The translations under genes were made by a program, and so were the position numbers. This document shows, piece after piece, positions 1 through 9,088 of a DNA stretch of 64,000 bases (the first letter of the stretch is position 1; each line of letters opens with the position of its first letter). Source of the DNA: Pseudomonas oryzihabitans NBRC 102199. GTDB taxonomy: Bacteria > Pseudomonadota > Gammaproteobacteria > Pseudomonadales > Pseudomonadaceae. The notes beneath the pieces are model-generated. The model was given only the letters and a program-made list of their open reading frames with translations, was not told where the DNA came from and did not search any database. The stretch lies in the NCBI RefSeq assembly GCF_000730625.1, contig NZ_BBIT01000005.1, positions 706,339-770,338 of the forward strand, in the 5' to 3' direction.

Positions 1-151
1 CACCGGTCTTGACCAGGGTCTCGCAGGCCACGCGGGCGTGCTTGTCCTGGGTGATGATGGCGTCGAGCACGGCATCGGAGATCTGGTCGGCGATCTTGTC
101 CGGATGGCCTTCGGACACGGACTCGGAGGTGAACAGGGAATATTCGCTCAT
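1..151 (-). CDS. metK: S-adenosylmethionine synthetase, N-terminal part (runs off the window)
   Basis: Makes S-adenosylmethionine from methionine and ATP in the cytoplasm. Only the first 50 codons are present; the gene continues beyond base 1. The visible N-terminus starts [19 protein letters not shown] and continues into [11 protein letters not shown], which is the highly conserved opening of MetK, including the ATP-binding GHPDK segment. The start is the ATG whose complement lies at 149-151. The ArsR-methyltransferase gene upstream is on the same strand, 116 bases away, the same order as in P. aeruginosa as I remember it. The intervening leader can fold into small hairpins and is listed separately. 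Confidence 0.95.
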   Translation of the reverse strand, partial: MSEYSLFTSESVSEGHPDKIADQISDAVLDAIITQDKHARVACETLVKTG

Positions 152-267
152 CGAATGGTTCCTAAATTACCAAGGGGTAGGGGCCCGCAGGCCGGTCGAG
201 ACAGCAGTTTCCTTGCTGGACATGACGCCCTTGAGCGTCGGGTCCGCCCGCCACTGGCCGGTTGGCC
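152..267 (-). promoter_or_regulatory. Structured leader between the ArsR-methyltransferase gene and metK
   Basis: This 116-base intercistronic region on the minus strand holds perfect short inverted repeats at 224-239 (5-bp stem GACGC/GCGTC) and 202-218 (5-bp stem CAGCA/TGCTG), plus a GGCC/GGCC pair near 181-193. It sits directly before metK, a gene often controlled by SAM or SAH sensing. The sequence does not fit the SAH riboswitch core that I know, so no riboswitch class is assigned. It may only be a folded spacer. Confidence 0.3.
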
Positions 268-1266
268 TCATGACGGGGTGTTTCCCTGATCCGGGCGCGC
301 GAACTGGCGCACCTGGATCTGAAAGCCGTTGCGCAGGCCGAGGTAGAGGCTTTCGCCCGCCTGCAGGCCGGCGGCCTGGGCCCAGCGCGCCAGTTCGTCC
401 TGGTCGAAGCCGAGCCAGAGATCGCCACAGGCCGCGCGCGCCCAGGTCTGGTCGTGGGGGCAGAGGTCGGTGATCACCAGACTGCCGCCCGGCGCCACGC
501 GCCGCGCCAGCTGCTGCAGCGCCTCCGCCGGCGCGGCGAGGTGGTGCAGGACCATGTTGAGGACCACGCAGTCGGCCGCTGGCAGCGGCTCGGCGAGGGC
601 GTCGGCCAGTTGCAGTTCGACATGGGCGAGGCCATCGCGCTGGCAGCGCTGGCGCGCCAGTTCGAGCATGGCCGGGCTGTTGTCCACCGCCACCACCCGG
701 GCGAAACGCCGCGCCAGGTCCGGCAGGAAGGCGCCGTCGCCCGGGCCCACCTCCAGGGCACAGCCGCGCGGATCCAGGGCCAGGGCGTCCAGCAGGCTGA
801 GCAGGCCGTCGCGATACTGCGGCAGGCTGGCGATCAGGTCCTGCTGGGCCTGGAATTTTTCCGCCACCCGGGCGAAGAAGTCGCGACTCACCGCCGCGCG
901 CTGGGCATGCACCTCAGTGATCCGCGTCTGCACGGCGCTGGGCAGGTCCAGGGCGTCCACCTCTTCGAGCAGGGCGGCGTGCAGGGCGCCCCCCAGGCTG
1001 CCGGGGCGGGGCAGGGCGCGGCGATAGAAGATGGCGTTGCCCTCGCGGCGGGTGGCCACCAGTTGCGCCTGGGCCAGCACCTTGAGGTGGTGGCTGATGC
1101 CGGACTGGCCGGTGGCGAAGATCTGCGCCAGTTCCAGCACGCCGAAGGAGGCGCTGTGCAGGGCGCGCAGAACGTTCAGGCGCAGGGGATCGCCGCCGGC
1201 CTTGCACAGGGCGGCGAGGGTATCTCCTGGTTCTTGGCCGAGCGCCGGCACGCGGAGCGGATTCAT
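268..1266 (-). CDS. ArsR-family regulator fused to a SAM-dependent methyltransferase
   Basis: A 332-residue two-domain protein. Residues about 10-95 form an ArsR winged helix with the recognition segment GQSGISHHLKVLAQAQLVATRREG. From about residue 165 there is a class I methyltransferase fold, with the SAM-binding loop ALEVGPGDGAFLPDLA and the later VVLNMVLHHLA motif. The same fusion stands beside metK in other pseudomonads. ArsR-type regulators of this kind (SahR in Proteobacteria) are known to control methionine and SAM-cycle genes in response to S-adenosylhomocysteine; applying that role here is inference from domains and position. A perfect palindrome at 1311-1326, 45 bases upstream of the start, is a good candidate for its own operator. 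No metal-binding cysteine motif of the arsenic type is visible in the helix-turn-helix domain. Confidence 0.85.
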   Translation of the reverse strand: MNPLRVPALGQEPGDTLAALCKAGGDPLRLNVLRALHSASFGVLELAQIFATGQSGISHHLKVLAQAQLVATRREGNAIFYRRALPRPGSLGGALHAALLEEVDALDLPSAVQTRITEVHAQRAAVSRDFFARVAEKFQAQQDLIASLPQYRDGLLSLLDALALDPRGCALEVGPGDGAFLPDLARRFARVVAVDNSPAMLELARQRCQRDGLAHVELQLADALAEPLPAADCVVLNMVLHHLAAPAEALQQLARRVAPGGSLVITDLCPHDQTWARAACGDLWLGFDQDELARWAQAAGLQAGESLYLGLRNGFQIQVRQFARPDQGNTPS

Positions 1267-1310
1267 GGGGCGCTAGTCTAGAGACCCATCCCGGGCCTCG
1301 CAAGAAAAGC

Positions 1311-1326
1311 ATCAAAAAGTTTTGAT
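1311..1326. promoter_or_regulatory. Palindromic candidate operator for the ArsR-methyltransferase regulator
   Basis: Perfect inverted repeat ATCAAAA-AG-TTTTGAT, 45-60 bases upstream of the regulator start and unusually AT-rich for this genome. ArsR-family proteins commonly bind such dyads in their own promoters. It also lies upstream of the divergent pqi operon, so it could act on both sides. Confidence 0.5.
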
Positions 1327-1479
1327 ACTTGTCCATGGCGGTGGGCCGCGCATACCTTCGTCGAGGAAGGTAAGATGCCGGGGCCTTTTGCTCAGCGGTC
1401 TTCGCAACGTTGCGGTAACGACCGCGAGACTCGCGCGTCCAACCTGCAGCCCTCTTCCAGGAGCGTCACCGGGTAACCC

Positions 1480-2121
1480 ATGTCCGTCCAGCCACCGTCC
1501 CCTTCCGCGCCTGCCGCCGGCACGCGCCTGGTGATCTGCGAGCACTGCGATTCGGTGCATCGCCTGGAGCCGCTCGCCGCCGGCGAGCGGGCGCACTGTC
1601 TGCGCTGTGGCGCCTTGCTCTATCGTGCCAGCCGCCTGGACATCCAGGGTCTGCTGGCGCTGGCGATCGCCGCGGCGGTGCTGTTCGTGATCGCCAATGT
1701 CGGGCCCATCCTGCAACTCAGCTTTCGCGGCCTGCACAGCGAGGCGACCCTGCTGGAATCGGTGGTCGCCATGAGTCGCGGCTTCGCCGGCCCCATGGCG
1801 CTGGTGGTGGCCATGACCCTTTTCGTGGTGCCGCTGCTGCAGATCCTGCTGCTGCTCTGGGTGCTCGGCTTCGCCCAGCTCGGCCGCCGTGCCCCCGGCT
1901 TCGCCACGGCCATGGTCACCCTGCATTACCTGCGGCCCTGGAGCATGATCGAGGTCTTCGTGCTCGGCGCCCTGGTGGCGGTGATCAAGCTGGCCGGCCT
2001 GCTGCACGTGGTGGTGGGCCTGGGGCTGTTCGGCATGGTCGGGCTGATGGTGGTCCTCTTGATCATCGCCAAGCGCGACCTGCACCCGCTGTGGGACGCC
2101 GTCGGGGAGCGTGAGTCTTGA
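1480..2121 (+). CDS. pqiA: PqiA-like inner-membrane protein, first single-domain copy
   Basis: PqiA proteins are inner-membrane partners of the MCE protein PqiB in lipid transport across the envelope. This 213-residue protein carries one PqiA unit: an N-terminal zinc-ribbon-like segment with CEHC at about residue 26 and CLRCG at about 47, then four hydrophobic segments at roughly 57-80, 107-130, 145-165 and 170-192. E. coli PqiA is about 417 residues with two such units in one chain, whereas here they are separate genes. The ATG at 1480 has only a weak ribosome binding site. It is the first of four tightly overlapping genes; the TTG start of the next gene overlaps its stop codon. Confidence 0.88.
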   Translation: MSVQPPSPSAPAAGTRLVICEHCDSVHRLEPLAAGERAHCLRCGALLYRASRLDIQGLLALAIAAAVLFVIANVGPILQLSFRGLHSEATLLESVVAMSRGFAGPMALVVAMTLFVVPLLQILLLLWVLGFAQLGRRAPGFATAMVTLHYLRPWSMIEVFVLGALVAVIKLAGLLHVVVGLGLFGMVGLMVVLLIIAKRDLHPLWDAVGERES

Positions 2122-2759
2122 GCGCGCCGCAGTTGCCGCCGCGCGCCGACGAACTCGGCCTGTGCCTGTGCCACGTCTGCGGCAAGGTCTGTACCGCGCC
2201 GCGCCGGCACAAGGCCGGCTGCCCGCGCTGCGGCTCGGCGCTGCACCGGCGCAAGCCCAACGTCTATGCCAAGACCTGGGCCTATCTGCTCGCCGCGCTG
2301 ATCCTCTATATCCCCGCCAATACCCTGCCGGTGATGTTCACCGGTACCCTGGGCCGCGGCACGGAAAGCACCATCCTCGAGGGGGTGATCGAATTCTGGG
2401 AGAACGGCTCCTGGGGCGTCGCCCTGGTGATCTTCATCGCCAGCGTGGCGGTGCCCTCCATCAAGTTTCTGGTGCTCGGGACCCTGCTGGTGAGTTGCCA
2501 GCGCCGCAGCGACTGGGCCACCGCCCAGCGCGCCCGGCTCTATCGCTTCGTCGAGCTGATCGGCTACTGGTCGATGCTCGACGTGATCGTGGTGGCCCTG
2601 GTCTCGGCGCTGGTGCACTTCGGTGCCCTGAGTTCGGCGGCGCCGCGCCTGGGTATCGTGTTCTTTGGTTTCGTGGTGGTGCTGACGATGCTCGCCGCGA
2701 TGAGTTTCGATCCCCGCTTGATCTGGGATGCAGAGGTGAACGATGACGGACAGGCATGA
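2118..2759 (+). CDS. pqiA: PqiA-like inner-membrane protein, second single-domain copy
   Basis: The second half of the split PqiA, 213 residues, again with two zinc-ribbon cysteine pairs (CHVCGKVC near residue 18 and CPRCGSALH near 36) and four predicted membrane segments (about 51-75, 97-120, 148-170 and 176-195). A TTG start overlaps the stop codon of the preceding gene in the sequence TTGA, which implies translational coupling. Its end overlaps the start of pqiB by 17 bases. The two proteins probably assemble as a pair equivalent to one full-length PqiA; that is inference from size and gene order. Confidence 0.88.
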   Translation: MSAPQLPPRADELGLCLCHVCGKVCTAPRRHKAGCPRCGSALHRRKPNVYAKTWAYLLAALILYIPANTLPVMFTGTLGRGTESTILEGVIEFWENGSWGVALVIFIASVAVPSIKFLVLGTLLVSCQRRSDWATAQRARLYRFVELIGYWSMLDVIVVALVSALVHFGALSSAAPRLGIVFFGFVVVLTMLAAMSFDPRLIWDAEVNDDGQA

Positions 2760-4389
2760 ACCCGACGCCCTGGCGCCTACCCCCGAGGTACGCCGCAGTC
2801 GCTGGAGCGTATCGCTGATCTGGCTGGTGCCCATCGTGGCGGCCCTGATCGGGCTGTCCATGGTGATCCACAGCTGGGCCTCGCGCGGGCCGACCATCAC
2901 GGTGACCTTTCTCACCGCCGAGGGCCTGGAAGCCGGCAAGACCCAGGTCAAGTACAAGAACGTGGTGATCGGCACCGTCAGCGACATCCAGCTGGCACCG
3001 GATCGCAACCGGGTGATCACCACCATCGAGCTGGAAAAGTCCGCCGAGGGCTTCGCCACCAAGGACGCGCGCTTCTGGGTGGTGCGGCCGCGCTTCGGCG
3101 TCAATGGCGTCTCGGGGGTCGACACCCTGGTGTCGGGCGCCTTCATCGGCGCCGACATCGGCGATTCCACCGAGTCCCATCGCGACTTCCGCGGTCTGGA
3201 GCAGCCGCCGGCGCTGATTCACGGCGCCTCGGGCAAGAGATTCATCGTCACCGCCGACGACATCGGCTCGCTGGACGTCGGCTCGCCGGTCTATTACCGG
3301 CGCATCCAGGTCGGCCGGGTGGTGTCCTTCCACCTCAACCAGGACGGCAAGGGCGTCAGCGCGCAGATCTTCGTGGATTCGCCCTATGACCGCTTCGTCA
3401 CCGCCAACAGCCGCTTCTGGAACGCCAGCGGGGTCGATGTCTCGCTCAGCGCCTCCGGCCTCAAGCTCAATACCCAGTCGCTGGCCACGGTGGTGGCAGG
3501 CGGTATCGCCTTCGTCACCCCCGAATGGCCCAAGGATCCGCAGGAGGCCGACGAAGACCAGAGTTTCACCCTGTTCGACGACCAGGCCAGCGCCCTGGCG
3601 CCGCCGGATGGCGAGCCCTTCTATGTGCGGATGAGATTCCAGCAGTCGCTGCGTGGCCTCGCCACCGGGGCGCCGGTGGAATTTCTCGGCATGAACGTCG
3701 GCCGGGTGGTCTCCCTGACCCCCGACTACGAGGATGCCCAGGATCGCTTCTCGCTGATCGTCGGCGCGGTCATCTATCCCCAGCGGCTGGGCGACGTCGG
3801 CAAGCGCATCGAAACCAAGGACCGCGACGGCAAGCTGTTCGCCGGCTGGGTGGCCCGCGGTCTGCGCGCCCAGGCCCGCACCGGCAACCTGCTGACCGGC
3901 CAGCTCTACATTTCCGTCGACTTCGTGCCCAATGCACCCAAGGTGGCCTTCGATCCCCAGGCCAAGCCGCTGTCGATCCCCACCGTCACCGGCAGCTTCG
4001 ATCGCCTGCAGGAGCAGATGGCCGGCATCGTCAACAAGATCGACAAGATCCCCTTCGATTCCATCGGCAAGAATCTCGACACCAGCCTGGCGCAGCTCAG
4101 CGGCACCCTCAAGCAGCTCAACGCCGGGGTCCTGCCGCAGCTGACCACCACCCTGATGGGCGTGCAGCAACTCACCGGCAGCGCCAGCCAGAGCCTGGGC
4201 GCGGATTCCCCGGTGCAGCAGAATCTGACCCAGACCCTGGAAGAGATGCAGCGCATGGCGCGTTCCCTGCGCGTGTTCGGCGACTACCTCGGTCGCCATC
4301 CGGAATCCCTGATCCGCGGTCTGGTGACCGATCCGCCGCCCAAGTTCGAACCGGGCTCCCGCGATCCCGCCAAAGGAAAACTGCAATGA
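2743..4389 (+). CDS. pqiB: MCE-domain intermembrane transport protein PqiB
   Basis: A 548-residue periplasm-spanning MCE/MlaD-repeat protein that forms lipid-conducting tubes between the inner and outer membranes. One N-terminal membrane anchor (about residues 20-42, [19 protein letters not shown]) is followed by three MCE units beginning near residues 47, 163 and 290 (for example [20 protein letters not shown] and the later [20 protein letters not shown]). A C-terminal helical stretch rich in Gln and Leu (about 420-515) fits the coiled needle of PqiB. Length agrees with E. coli PqiB (about 546). It overlaps pqiA upstream and pqiC downstream, the latter by ATGA. Confidence 0.93.
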   Translation: MTDRHEPDALAPTPEVRRSRWSVSLIWLVPIVAALIGLSMVIHSWASRGPTITVTFLTAEGLEAGKTQVKYKNVVIGTVSDIQLAPDRNRVITTIELEKSAEGFATKDARFWVVRPRFGVNGVSGVDTLVSGAFIGADIGDSTESHRDFRGLEQPPALIHGASGKRFIVTADDIGSLDVGSPVYYRRIQVGRVVSFHLNQDGKGVSAQIFVDSPYDRFVTANSRFWNASGVDVSLSASGLKLNTQSLATVVAGGIAFVTPEWPKDPQEADEDQSFTLFDDQASALAPPDGEPFYVRMRFQQSLRGLATGAPVEFLGMNVGRVVSLTPDYEDAQDRFSLIVGAVIYPQRLGDVGKRIETKDRDGKLFAGWVARGLRAQARTGNLLTGQLYISVDFVPNAPKVAFDPQAKPLSIPTVTGSFDRLQEQMAGIVNKIDKIPFDSIGKNLDTSLAQLSGTLKQLNAGVLPQLTTTLMGVQQLTGSASQSLGADSPVQQNLTQTLEEMQRMARSLRVFGDYLGRHPESLIRGLVTDPPPKFEPGSRDPAKGKLQ

Positions 4390-4985
4390 AGCGCCTGACC
4401 TGCCTGGCTCTGCCCCTGCTGCTGGCCGCCTGTTCGTCCAAGGCGCCGCTCAACTACCACACCCTGACCAGCGCCGCGGAGCCCGCCAGCCAGGCGCGCG
4501 CGGCGGACTTCCGCTTCGCCCTGCAGGGCGTCTCGGTGCCGCCCCAGGTGGATCAGCCGCAGCTGGTGGTGCGCCAGGGCGAGGGCATCGCCCTGCTGGA
4601 AAACGAACGCTGGATCGCGCCCCTGGCCGACGAGGTGCGCAGCGCCCTGTCCGCCGACCTGTCGCGGGACCTCGGCACCCTGGACCTGGGCGATGCCCCG
4701 CGCGGCAGCGGCGCCCCGGTGCTGCGCATCAAGGTGGATCTGCAGCGCTTCGATTCGCAGCCCGGGCGCGGCGTCCAGCAGGACGCGCTCTGGATCCTGC
4801 GCCTGGCCGAGCCGGGCGGGGAGCGGGTGCTCACCTGCGGCAGCCGGATCAGCCAGCCCGCCGGCGCCTCCTATGCCGAGGTCGTCGCAGCGCACCGCCA
4901 GGCCCTGGCAGCCCTGGCCCGGCGTATAGAACCAGTGGCGCGCGCCTTCGTGGCCGACGGCGCGACAGTCTGCCCGGCGGGCTGA
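4386..4985 (+). CDS. pqiC: PqiC-type outer-membrane lipoprotein
   Basis: A 199-residue lipoprotein closing the pqi operon. The signal peptide ends in the lipobox LLAAC with the lipidated cysteine at residue 16, and the mature part fits the PqiC/YmbA family (DUF330), with the YHTL segment soon after the cysteine and [13 protein letters not shown] in the middle. PqiC anchors the PqiB tube at the outer membrane in E. coli. The start overlaps the pqiB stop as ATGA. An 83-base gap with a GGGCC/GGCCC hairpin separates it from tktA. Confidence 0.88.
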   Translation: MKRLTCLALPLLLAACSSKAPLNYHTLTSAAEPASQARAADFRFALQGVSVPPQVDQPQLVVRQGEGIALLENERWIAPLADEVRSALSADLSRDLGTLDLGDAPRGSGAPVLRIKVDLQRFDSQPGRGVQQDALWILRLAEPGGERVLTCGSRISQPAGASYAEVVAAHRQALAALARRIEPVARAFVADGATVCPAG

Positions 4986-5068
4986 AGCGACCGCGCCGAT
5001 TGCTGGAAGTGCCCTGGCTGGGCCAGAATGATGGCCCTTTCGCTCTGCCTCTGCCAGGAGACACCGCA

Positions 5069-7066
5069 ATGCCCAGCCGTCGTGATCGAGCCAACGCCAT
5101 CCGTGCCCTCAGCATGGATGCCGTGCAAAAAGCCAACAGCGGCCACCCCGGCGCCCCCATGGGCATGGCCGACATCGCCGAGGTGCTCTGGCACGATCAG
5201 CTCAAGCACAACCCTGGCAACCCCCAGTGGGCCGACCGTGACCGCTTCGTGCTGTCCAACGGCCACGGCTCCATGCTCATCTATTCGCTGCTGCACCTGT
5301 CCGGCTACGACCTGTCCATCGACGACCTGAAGAATTTCCGTCAGCTGCACAGCAAGACCCCGGGTCACCCCGAATACGGCTACGCCCCGGGCATCGAGAC
5401 CACCACCGGTCCTCTGGGCCAAGGCATCGCCAACGCCGTGGGCTTCGCTCTGGCGGAAAAGGTCATGGCCGCCCAGTTCAACCGCGATGGCCACCAGATC
5501 GTCGATCACCACACCTACGCCTTCCTGGGCGATGGCTGCATGATGGAAGGCATCTCCCACGAGGTCTGCTCCCTGGCCGGCACCCTGGGCCTGTCCAAGC
5601 TGATCGCCTTCTATGACGACAACGGCATCTCCATCGATGGCGAGGTCGAAGGCTGGTTCACCGACGACACCCCCAAGCGCTTCGAGAGCTACGGCTGGCA
5701 GGTGATCCGCAACGTCGACGGCCACGACGCCGACGAGATCAGGACCGCCCTGGACACCGCGCGCAAGAGCGACAAGCCCACCCTGATCTGCTGCAAGACC
5801 GTGATCGGCTATGGCGCGCCGCACAAGCAGGGCAAGGAAGAGTGCCACGGCGCTCCCCTGGGCAACGACGAGATCCAGGCCGCCCGCGAACTGCTCGGCT
5901 GGTCCCATGCGCCCTTCGAGATTCCCGCCGAGCTCTATGCCGACTGGAGTGCCAAGGAGCGCGGCGCCGTCGCCGAAGCCGAATGGAACGAGCGCTTCGC
6001 CGCCTACGCCCAGGCCCATCCGCAGCTGGCCGCCGAATTCAAGCGCCGCATGGCCGGTGACCTGCCCGCCGATTTCGCCGAGCGCGCCGCCGCCTTCATC
6101 CAGGACGTCGCCACCAAGGGCGAGACCATCGCCAGCCGCAAGGCCAGCCAGAACGCCCTGCAGTTCTTCGGTCCGCTGCTGCCCGAGCTGCTCGGCGGTT
6201 CCGCCGACCTGGCCGGCTCCAACCTGACCCTGTGGAAGGGCGCCAAGGGCGTCACCGCCGAAGACGCCAGCGGCAACTATGTCCACTATGGCGTACGTGA
6301 ATTCGGCATGAGCGCCATCATGAACGGCGTCGCCCTGCACGGCGGCCTGGTGCCCTACGGCGCCACCTTCCTGATGTTCATGGAATACGCGCGCAACGCG
6401 GTGCGCATGTCGGCGCTGATGAAGCAGCGGGTGCTCTATGTCTTCACCCACGACTCCATCGGTCTCGGCGAAGACGGTCCGACCCACCAGCCGGTGGAGC
6501 AACTGGCCTCCCTGCGCTACACCCCCAACCTGGACACCTGGCGTCCGGCCGATGCGGTGGAATCCGCCATCGCCTGGAACGCGGCCCTGGAGCGTCGCGA
6601 CGGTCCCAGCGCGCTGATCTTCTCGCGCCAGAACCTGGCCCACAGCGTGCGTGACGAAGCCACCCTGGGCAACGCCGCGCGCGGCGGCTACGTGCTCAAG
6701 GACTGCGTCGGCGAACCCGAGCTGATCCTCATCGCCACCGGCTCCGAAGTCGGCCTGGCGGTGCAGGCCTACGAGCGCCTGAGCGCCGAAGGGCGCCAGG
6801 TGCGCGTGGTCTCCATGCCCAGCACCAGCGTCTTCGACCGCCAGAGCCCCGAGTACCGCCAGCAGGTCCTGCCGGTAGAAGTCGGTGCCCGCATCGCCAT
6901 CGAAGCCGGCATCGCCGACTTCTGGTACAAGTACGTTGGTCTCGACGGTCGCATCATCGGCATGCACACCTACGGCGAATCCGCCCCGGCTGCCGCGCTG
7001 TTCGAGCACTTCGGCTTCACCCTGGACAACGTCCTGGCGGTGGCTGGCGAGTTGCTGGAAGACTGA
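5069..7066 (+). CDS. tktA: Transketolase
   Basis: Thiamine-diphosphate enzyme of the non-oxidative pentose phosphate pathway, transferring two-carbon ketol units between sugar phosphates. 665 residues, the usual length. The N-terminal domain has the substrate-channel GHPGAPMG at about 26-33 and the thiamine-binding GDGCMMEG near 154, followed by YDDN; the middle domain has the [20 protein letters not shown] region. The start is the ATG at 5069, with CAGGAG about 8 bases upstream; earlier in-frame ATGs would add a non-conserved extension. It opens the carbon-metabolism block continued by epd, pgk and fda, from which it is separated here by an 8.8-kb insert. A strong terminator follows. Confidence 0.97.
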   Translation: MPSRRDRANAIRALSMDAVQKANSGHPGAPMGMADIAEVLWHDQLKHNPGNPQWADRDRFVLSNGHGSMLIYSLLHLSGYDLSIDDLKNFRQLHSKTPGHPEYGYAPGIETTTGPLGQGIANAVGFALAEKVMAAQFNRDGHQIVDHHTYAFLGDGCMMEGISHEVCSLAGTLGLSKLIAFYDDNGISIDGEVEGWFTDDTPKRFESYGWQVIRNVDGHDADEIRTALDTARKSDKPTLICCKTVIGYGAPHKQGKEECHGAPLGNDEIQAARELLGWSHAPFEIPAELYADWSAKERGAVAEAEWNERFAAYAQAHPQLAAEFKRRMAGDLPADFAERAAAFIQDVATKGETIASRKASQNALQFFGPLLPELLGGSADLAGSNLTLWKGAKGVTAEDASGNYVHYGVREFGMSAIMNGVALHGGLVPYGATFLMFMEYARNAVRMSALMKQRVLYVFTHDSIGLGEDGPTHQPVEQLASLRYTPNLDTWRPADAVESAIAWNAALERRDGPSALIFSRQNLAHSVRDEATLGNAARGGYVLKDCVGEPELILIATGSEVGLAVQAYERLSAEGRQVRVVSMPSTSVFDRQSPEYRQQVLPVEVGARIAIEAGIADFWYKYVGLDGRIIGMHTYGESAPAAALFEHFGFTLDNVLAVAGELLED

Positions 7067-7083
7067 GTCCTGCCGCGCTAATA

Positions 7084-7113
7084 GAAAAAGCCACGCTGAG
7101 GCGTGGCTTTTTT
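7084..7113 (+). terminator. Rho-independent terminator after tktA
   Basis: GCCACGC-TGAG-GCGTGGC hairpin flanked by A and T runs (AAAAA before, TTTTTT after). It lies 17 bases after the tktA stop and before the convergent vgrG end, so it could serve both directions. Confidence 0.9.
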
Positions 7114-7135
7114 ATGCCCGGGATTCAGCGCCTGC

Positions 7136-9001
7136 TCAGGGATTCACCCGGATGCTCGGCCCTGCCAGGGTGACCCCGCCGGCCTCCAGCTGCACGAAGC
7201 TGCCGCCGGCCTTGAGGGTCAGGCGGGCGCCGGCTTCCAGGACAATCTTCTGGCCGGACTGGAGCCGGATCTCGCTGCCGGCCTCGACCAGCAGACTGCC
7301 GTCCAGCCGCAGGTGCTGACTCTCGCCGATGTCCAGGTGGTCGTCGGCGCGCACCTCGCTGCGGCGCTCGCCCCGGGTGATGCGGTGTTCCTCGGCGTGG
7401 AATTCGCTGTAGCTGTTGCCGCGGATGCGCTCATGGCGCTCGTGGCCGATCTCGCTGCGGTGATCATGGCCGATGCGTTCGTCCCAGTCGCGCTGGGCAT
7501 GGACATGGATCTCTTCCTGACCCTCTTGATCCTCGCTGCGCAGTTCGTTGTATCCACCGCCGCCGGGGCTGCTCAGGCTCTTGAAGGTGGTGCGGGTCTT
7601 GTCCCGGGGCAGCTCCAGCGGTGGGCGATGCTCGGCGTGGTACAGGCAGCCGATCACCAGGGGTTGGTCGGGATCCCCCTCGAGAAAGCCCACCAGCACC
7701 TCCATGCCGATCCGCGGCACCGCCAGGGCGCCGTGGCCGTCACCCGCCCAGCCGCTGGCGACCCGCAGCCAGCAGCTGGTGCGCTCATCGGCCCGGCCCT
7801 GGCGGTCCCAGTGGAATTGCACCTTGATCCGGCCCAGGGCATCGCAATGGATGTCCTCGCCGGCCGGTCCGGTGACCACGGCGCTCTGGGCGCCCAGCAG
7901 CCTGGGCTTGGGATGGCGCAGGGGCAGGCGGAAGGGCTGCGTCCAGGGCCGGGCGACGAAGCTGTTGCGATAGCCCTGGCGCCAGCCGTCGGCCGGGATG
8001 GCGTCGGCGGCGTCTTCCTCCAGGACCTGGGGCTGGCGACCCTGGTGCTGGATCTCAATCAACAGCCAGAGCTGATTCCAGTCGGCGCGCGGGTGCTGTT
8101 CCAGCGGCAGGAAGTGCCCGCTCACCAGGCTGGGCTGGTCGCTCGCGCCCTCGGCCTGAACGGCGTCCCCTCGCAGGCGCTCCAGGCGCCGGCTGCTCAG
8201 GCGCTGGCCGGTAGCGCGATCGGTGAAGCCGCCGGGAAAGCCATAGTCTTCCAGCGCGGGCTGGGCCGCGGCGTCCGCACGGCTGTGCAGGCGCAGCCGA
8301 GGTTGCAATGGGTCGTGATCGCGCAGGGTCGCGGCGCTGCTGCGGATCTGCAGGCCGACCGCCAGGCGACTGATCACGGGTTCGTCCGTCACCAGACCAC
8401 TGCCGGGTCGATAACGGGTGGCGCCCAGCCGCGCAAAGCCGGTGGCGTCATCGCCAAACACCAGCACATGACCGTCGCGGCGATGCTGGTGGTGGAAGTG
8501 CAGGCCCTCTTCTTCGCAGAGGCGGGTGAGAAAGGACAGATCGCTTTCGCCGTACTGCACGCAGTAGTCGCGCGGCGGATAGCGCGTTGGCCCCAGGGCG
8601 AAGCGATAGTCGCCGTCGAGGATGCCGTGCTCCTCGAGCAGCTGCGCCAGGATCTCGGGCACGCTGCGTCCCTGGAAGATGCGGGAATTGGCGCGGTGGG
8701 CCAGGGCAGCCAGGCGCGGCACCAGTTCGGCGCGATAGCGGGTCAGGCGCCGGCCCGTATCGCCCTGGGCCACGGCGGCGAGCTGGCCGTGGATGCCCTG
8801 GTCACCCGGACCCAGGGCGAGAAAGGCGGGCCGCTGCAACAGCGCTTCCAGCGGCCAGTCCGGGCGCTCGCTGACCAGCTCGAGCTGGAAGCGATAGGGC
8901 TGGCCGATGGCCTCGTGGCCGTCGAAGGCGAGCACCTGGAAATCCTGGGCGACGCCGTCCAGCGTCAGGGTGAAGGTCGGGGTATTGGCTGAGCTGAACA
9001 T
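7136..9001 (-). CDS. vgrG: Type VI secretion spike protein VgrG (TssI)
   Basis: VgrG trimers form the phage-spike-like tip of the type VI secretion needle. The 621-residue protein has the gp27-like N-terminal part (TLTLDGVAQDFQVLAFDGHE through YGESDLSFLTRLCEEEGL), the gp5 OB-fold around residues 380-470 (GWAGDGHGALAVPRIGMEVLV, and the Q-P-L-V-I-G region), and a C-terminal beta-helix with repeated short motifs rich in Glu and His, ending in a hydrophobic blade. There is no added C-terminal effector domain. The start at 9001 has AAGGA eight bases upstream. No other tss gene, Hcp, PAAR or obvious effector is next to it, so it is an orphan VgrG that must work with a secretion cluster elsewhere. 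Confidence 0.93.
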   Translation of the reverse strand: MFSSANTPTFTLTLDGVAQDFQVLAFDGHEAIGQPYRFQLELVSERPDWPLEALLQRPAFLALGPGDQGIHGQLAAVAQGDTGRRLTRYRAELVPRLAALAHRANSRIFQGRSVPEILAQLLEEHGILDGDYRFALGPTRYPPRDYCVQYGESDLSFLTRLCEEEGLHFHHQHRRDGHVLVFGDDATGFARLGATRYRPGSGLVTDEPVISRLAVGLQIRSSAATLRDHDPLQPRLRLHSRADAAAQPALEDYGFPGGFTDRATGQRLSSRRLERLRGDAVQAEGASDQPSLVSGHFLPLEQHPRADWNQLWLLIEIQHQGRQPQVLEEDAADAIPADGWRQGYRNSFVARPWTQPFRLPLRHPKPRLLGAQSAVVTGPAGEDIHCDALGRIKVQFHWDRQGRADERTSCWLRVASGWAGDGHGALAVPRIGMEVLVGFLEGDPDQPLVIGCLYHAEHRPPLELPRDKTRTTFKSLSSPGGGGYNELRSEDQEGQEEIHVHAQRDWDERIGHDHRSEIGHERHERIRGNSYSEFHAEEHRITRGERRSEVRADDHLDIGESQHLRLDGSLLVEAGSEIRLQSGQKIVLEAGARLTLKAGGSFVQLEAGGVTLAGPSIRVNP

Positions 9002-9088
9002 CGCATCGCGTCCTTGCGAATCGAAAGCTCCAGTGTGCGCTACAGGGTTGCACCGACTCAAGCGCCGAAAGGTGCATTCTAGAGCCTT

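Noticed and set aside
152..267. Considered a SAH or SAM riboswitch before metK
   Set aside because: Conserved core bases that I know for those classes are not present; only simple hairpins are seen.
7103..8992. Plus-strand open frame opposite vgrG
   Set aside because: Complement of a good VgrG with OB-fold and beta-helix; the frame has no recognisable domain.
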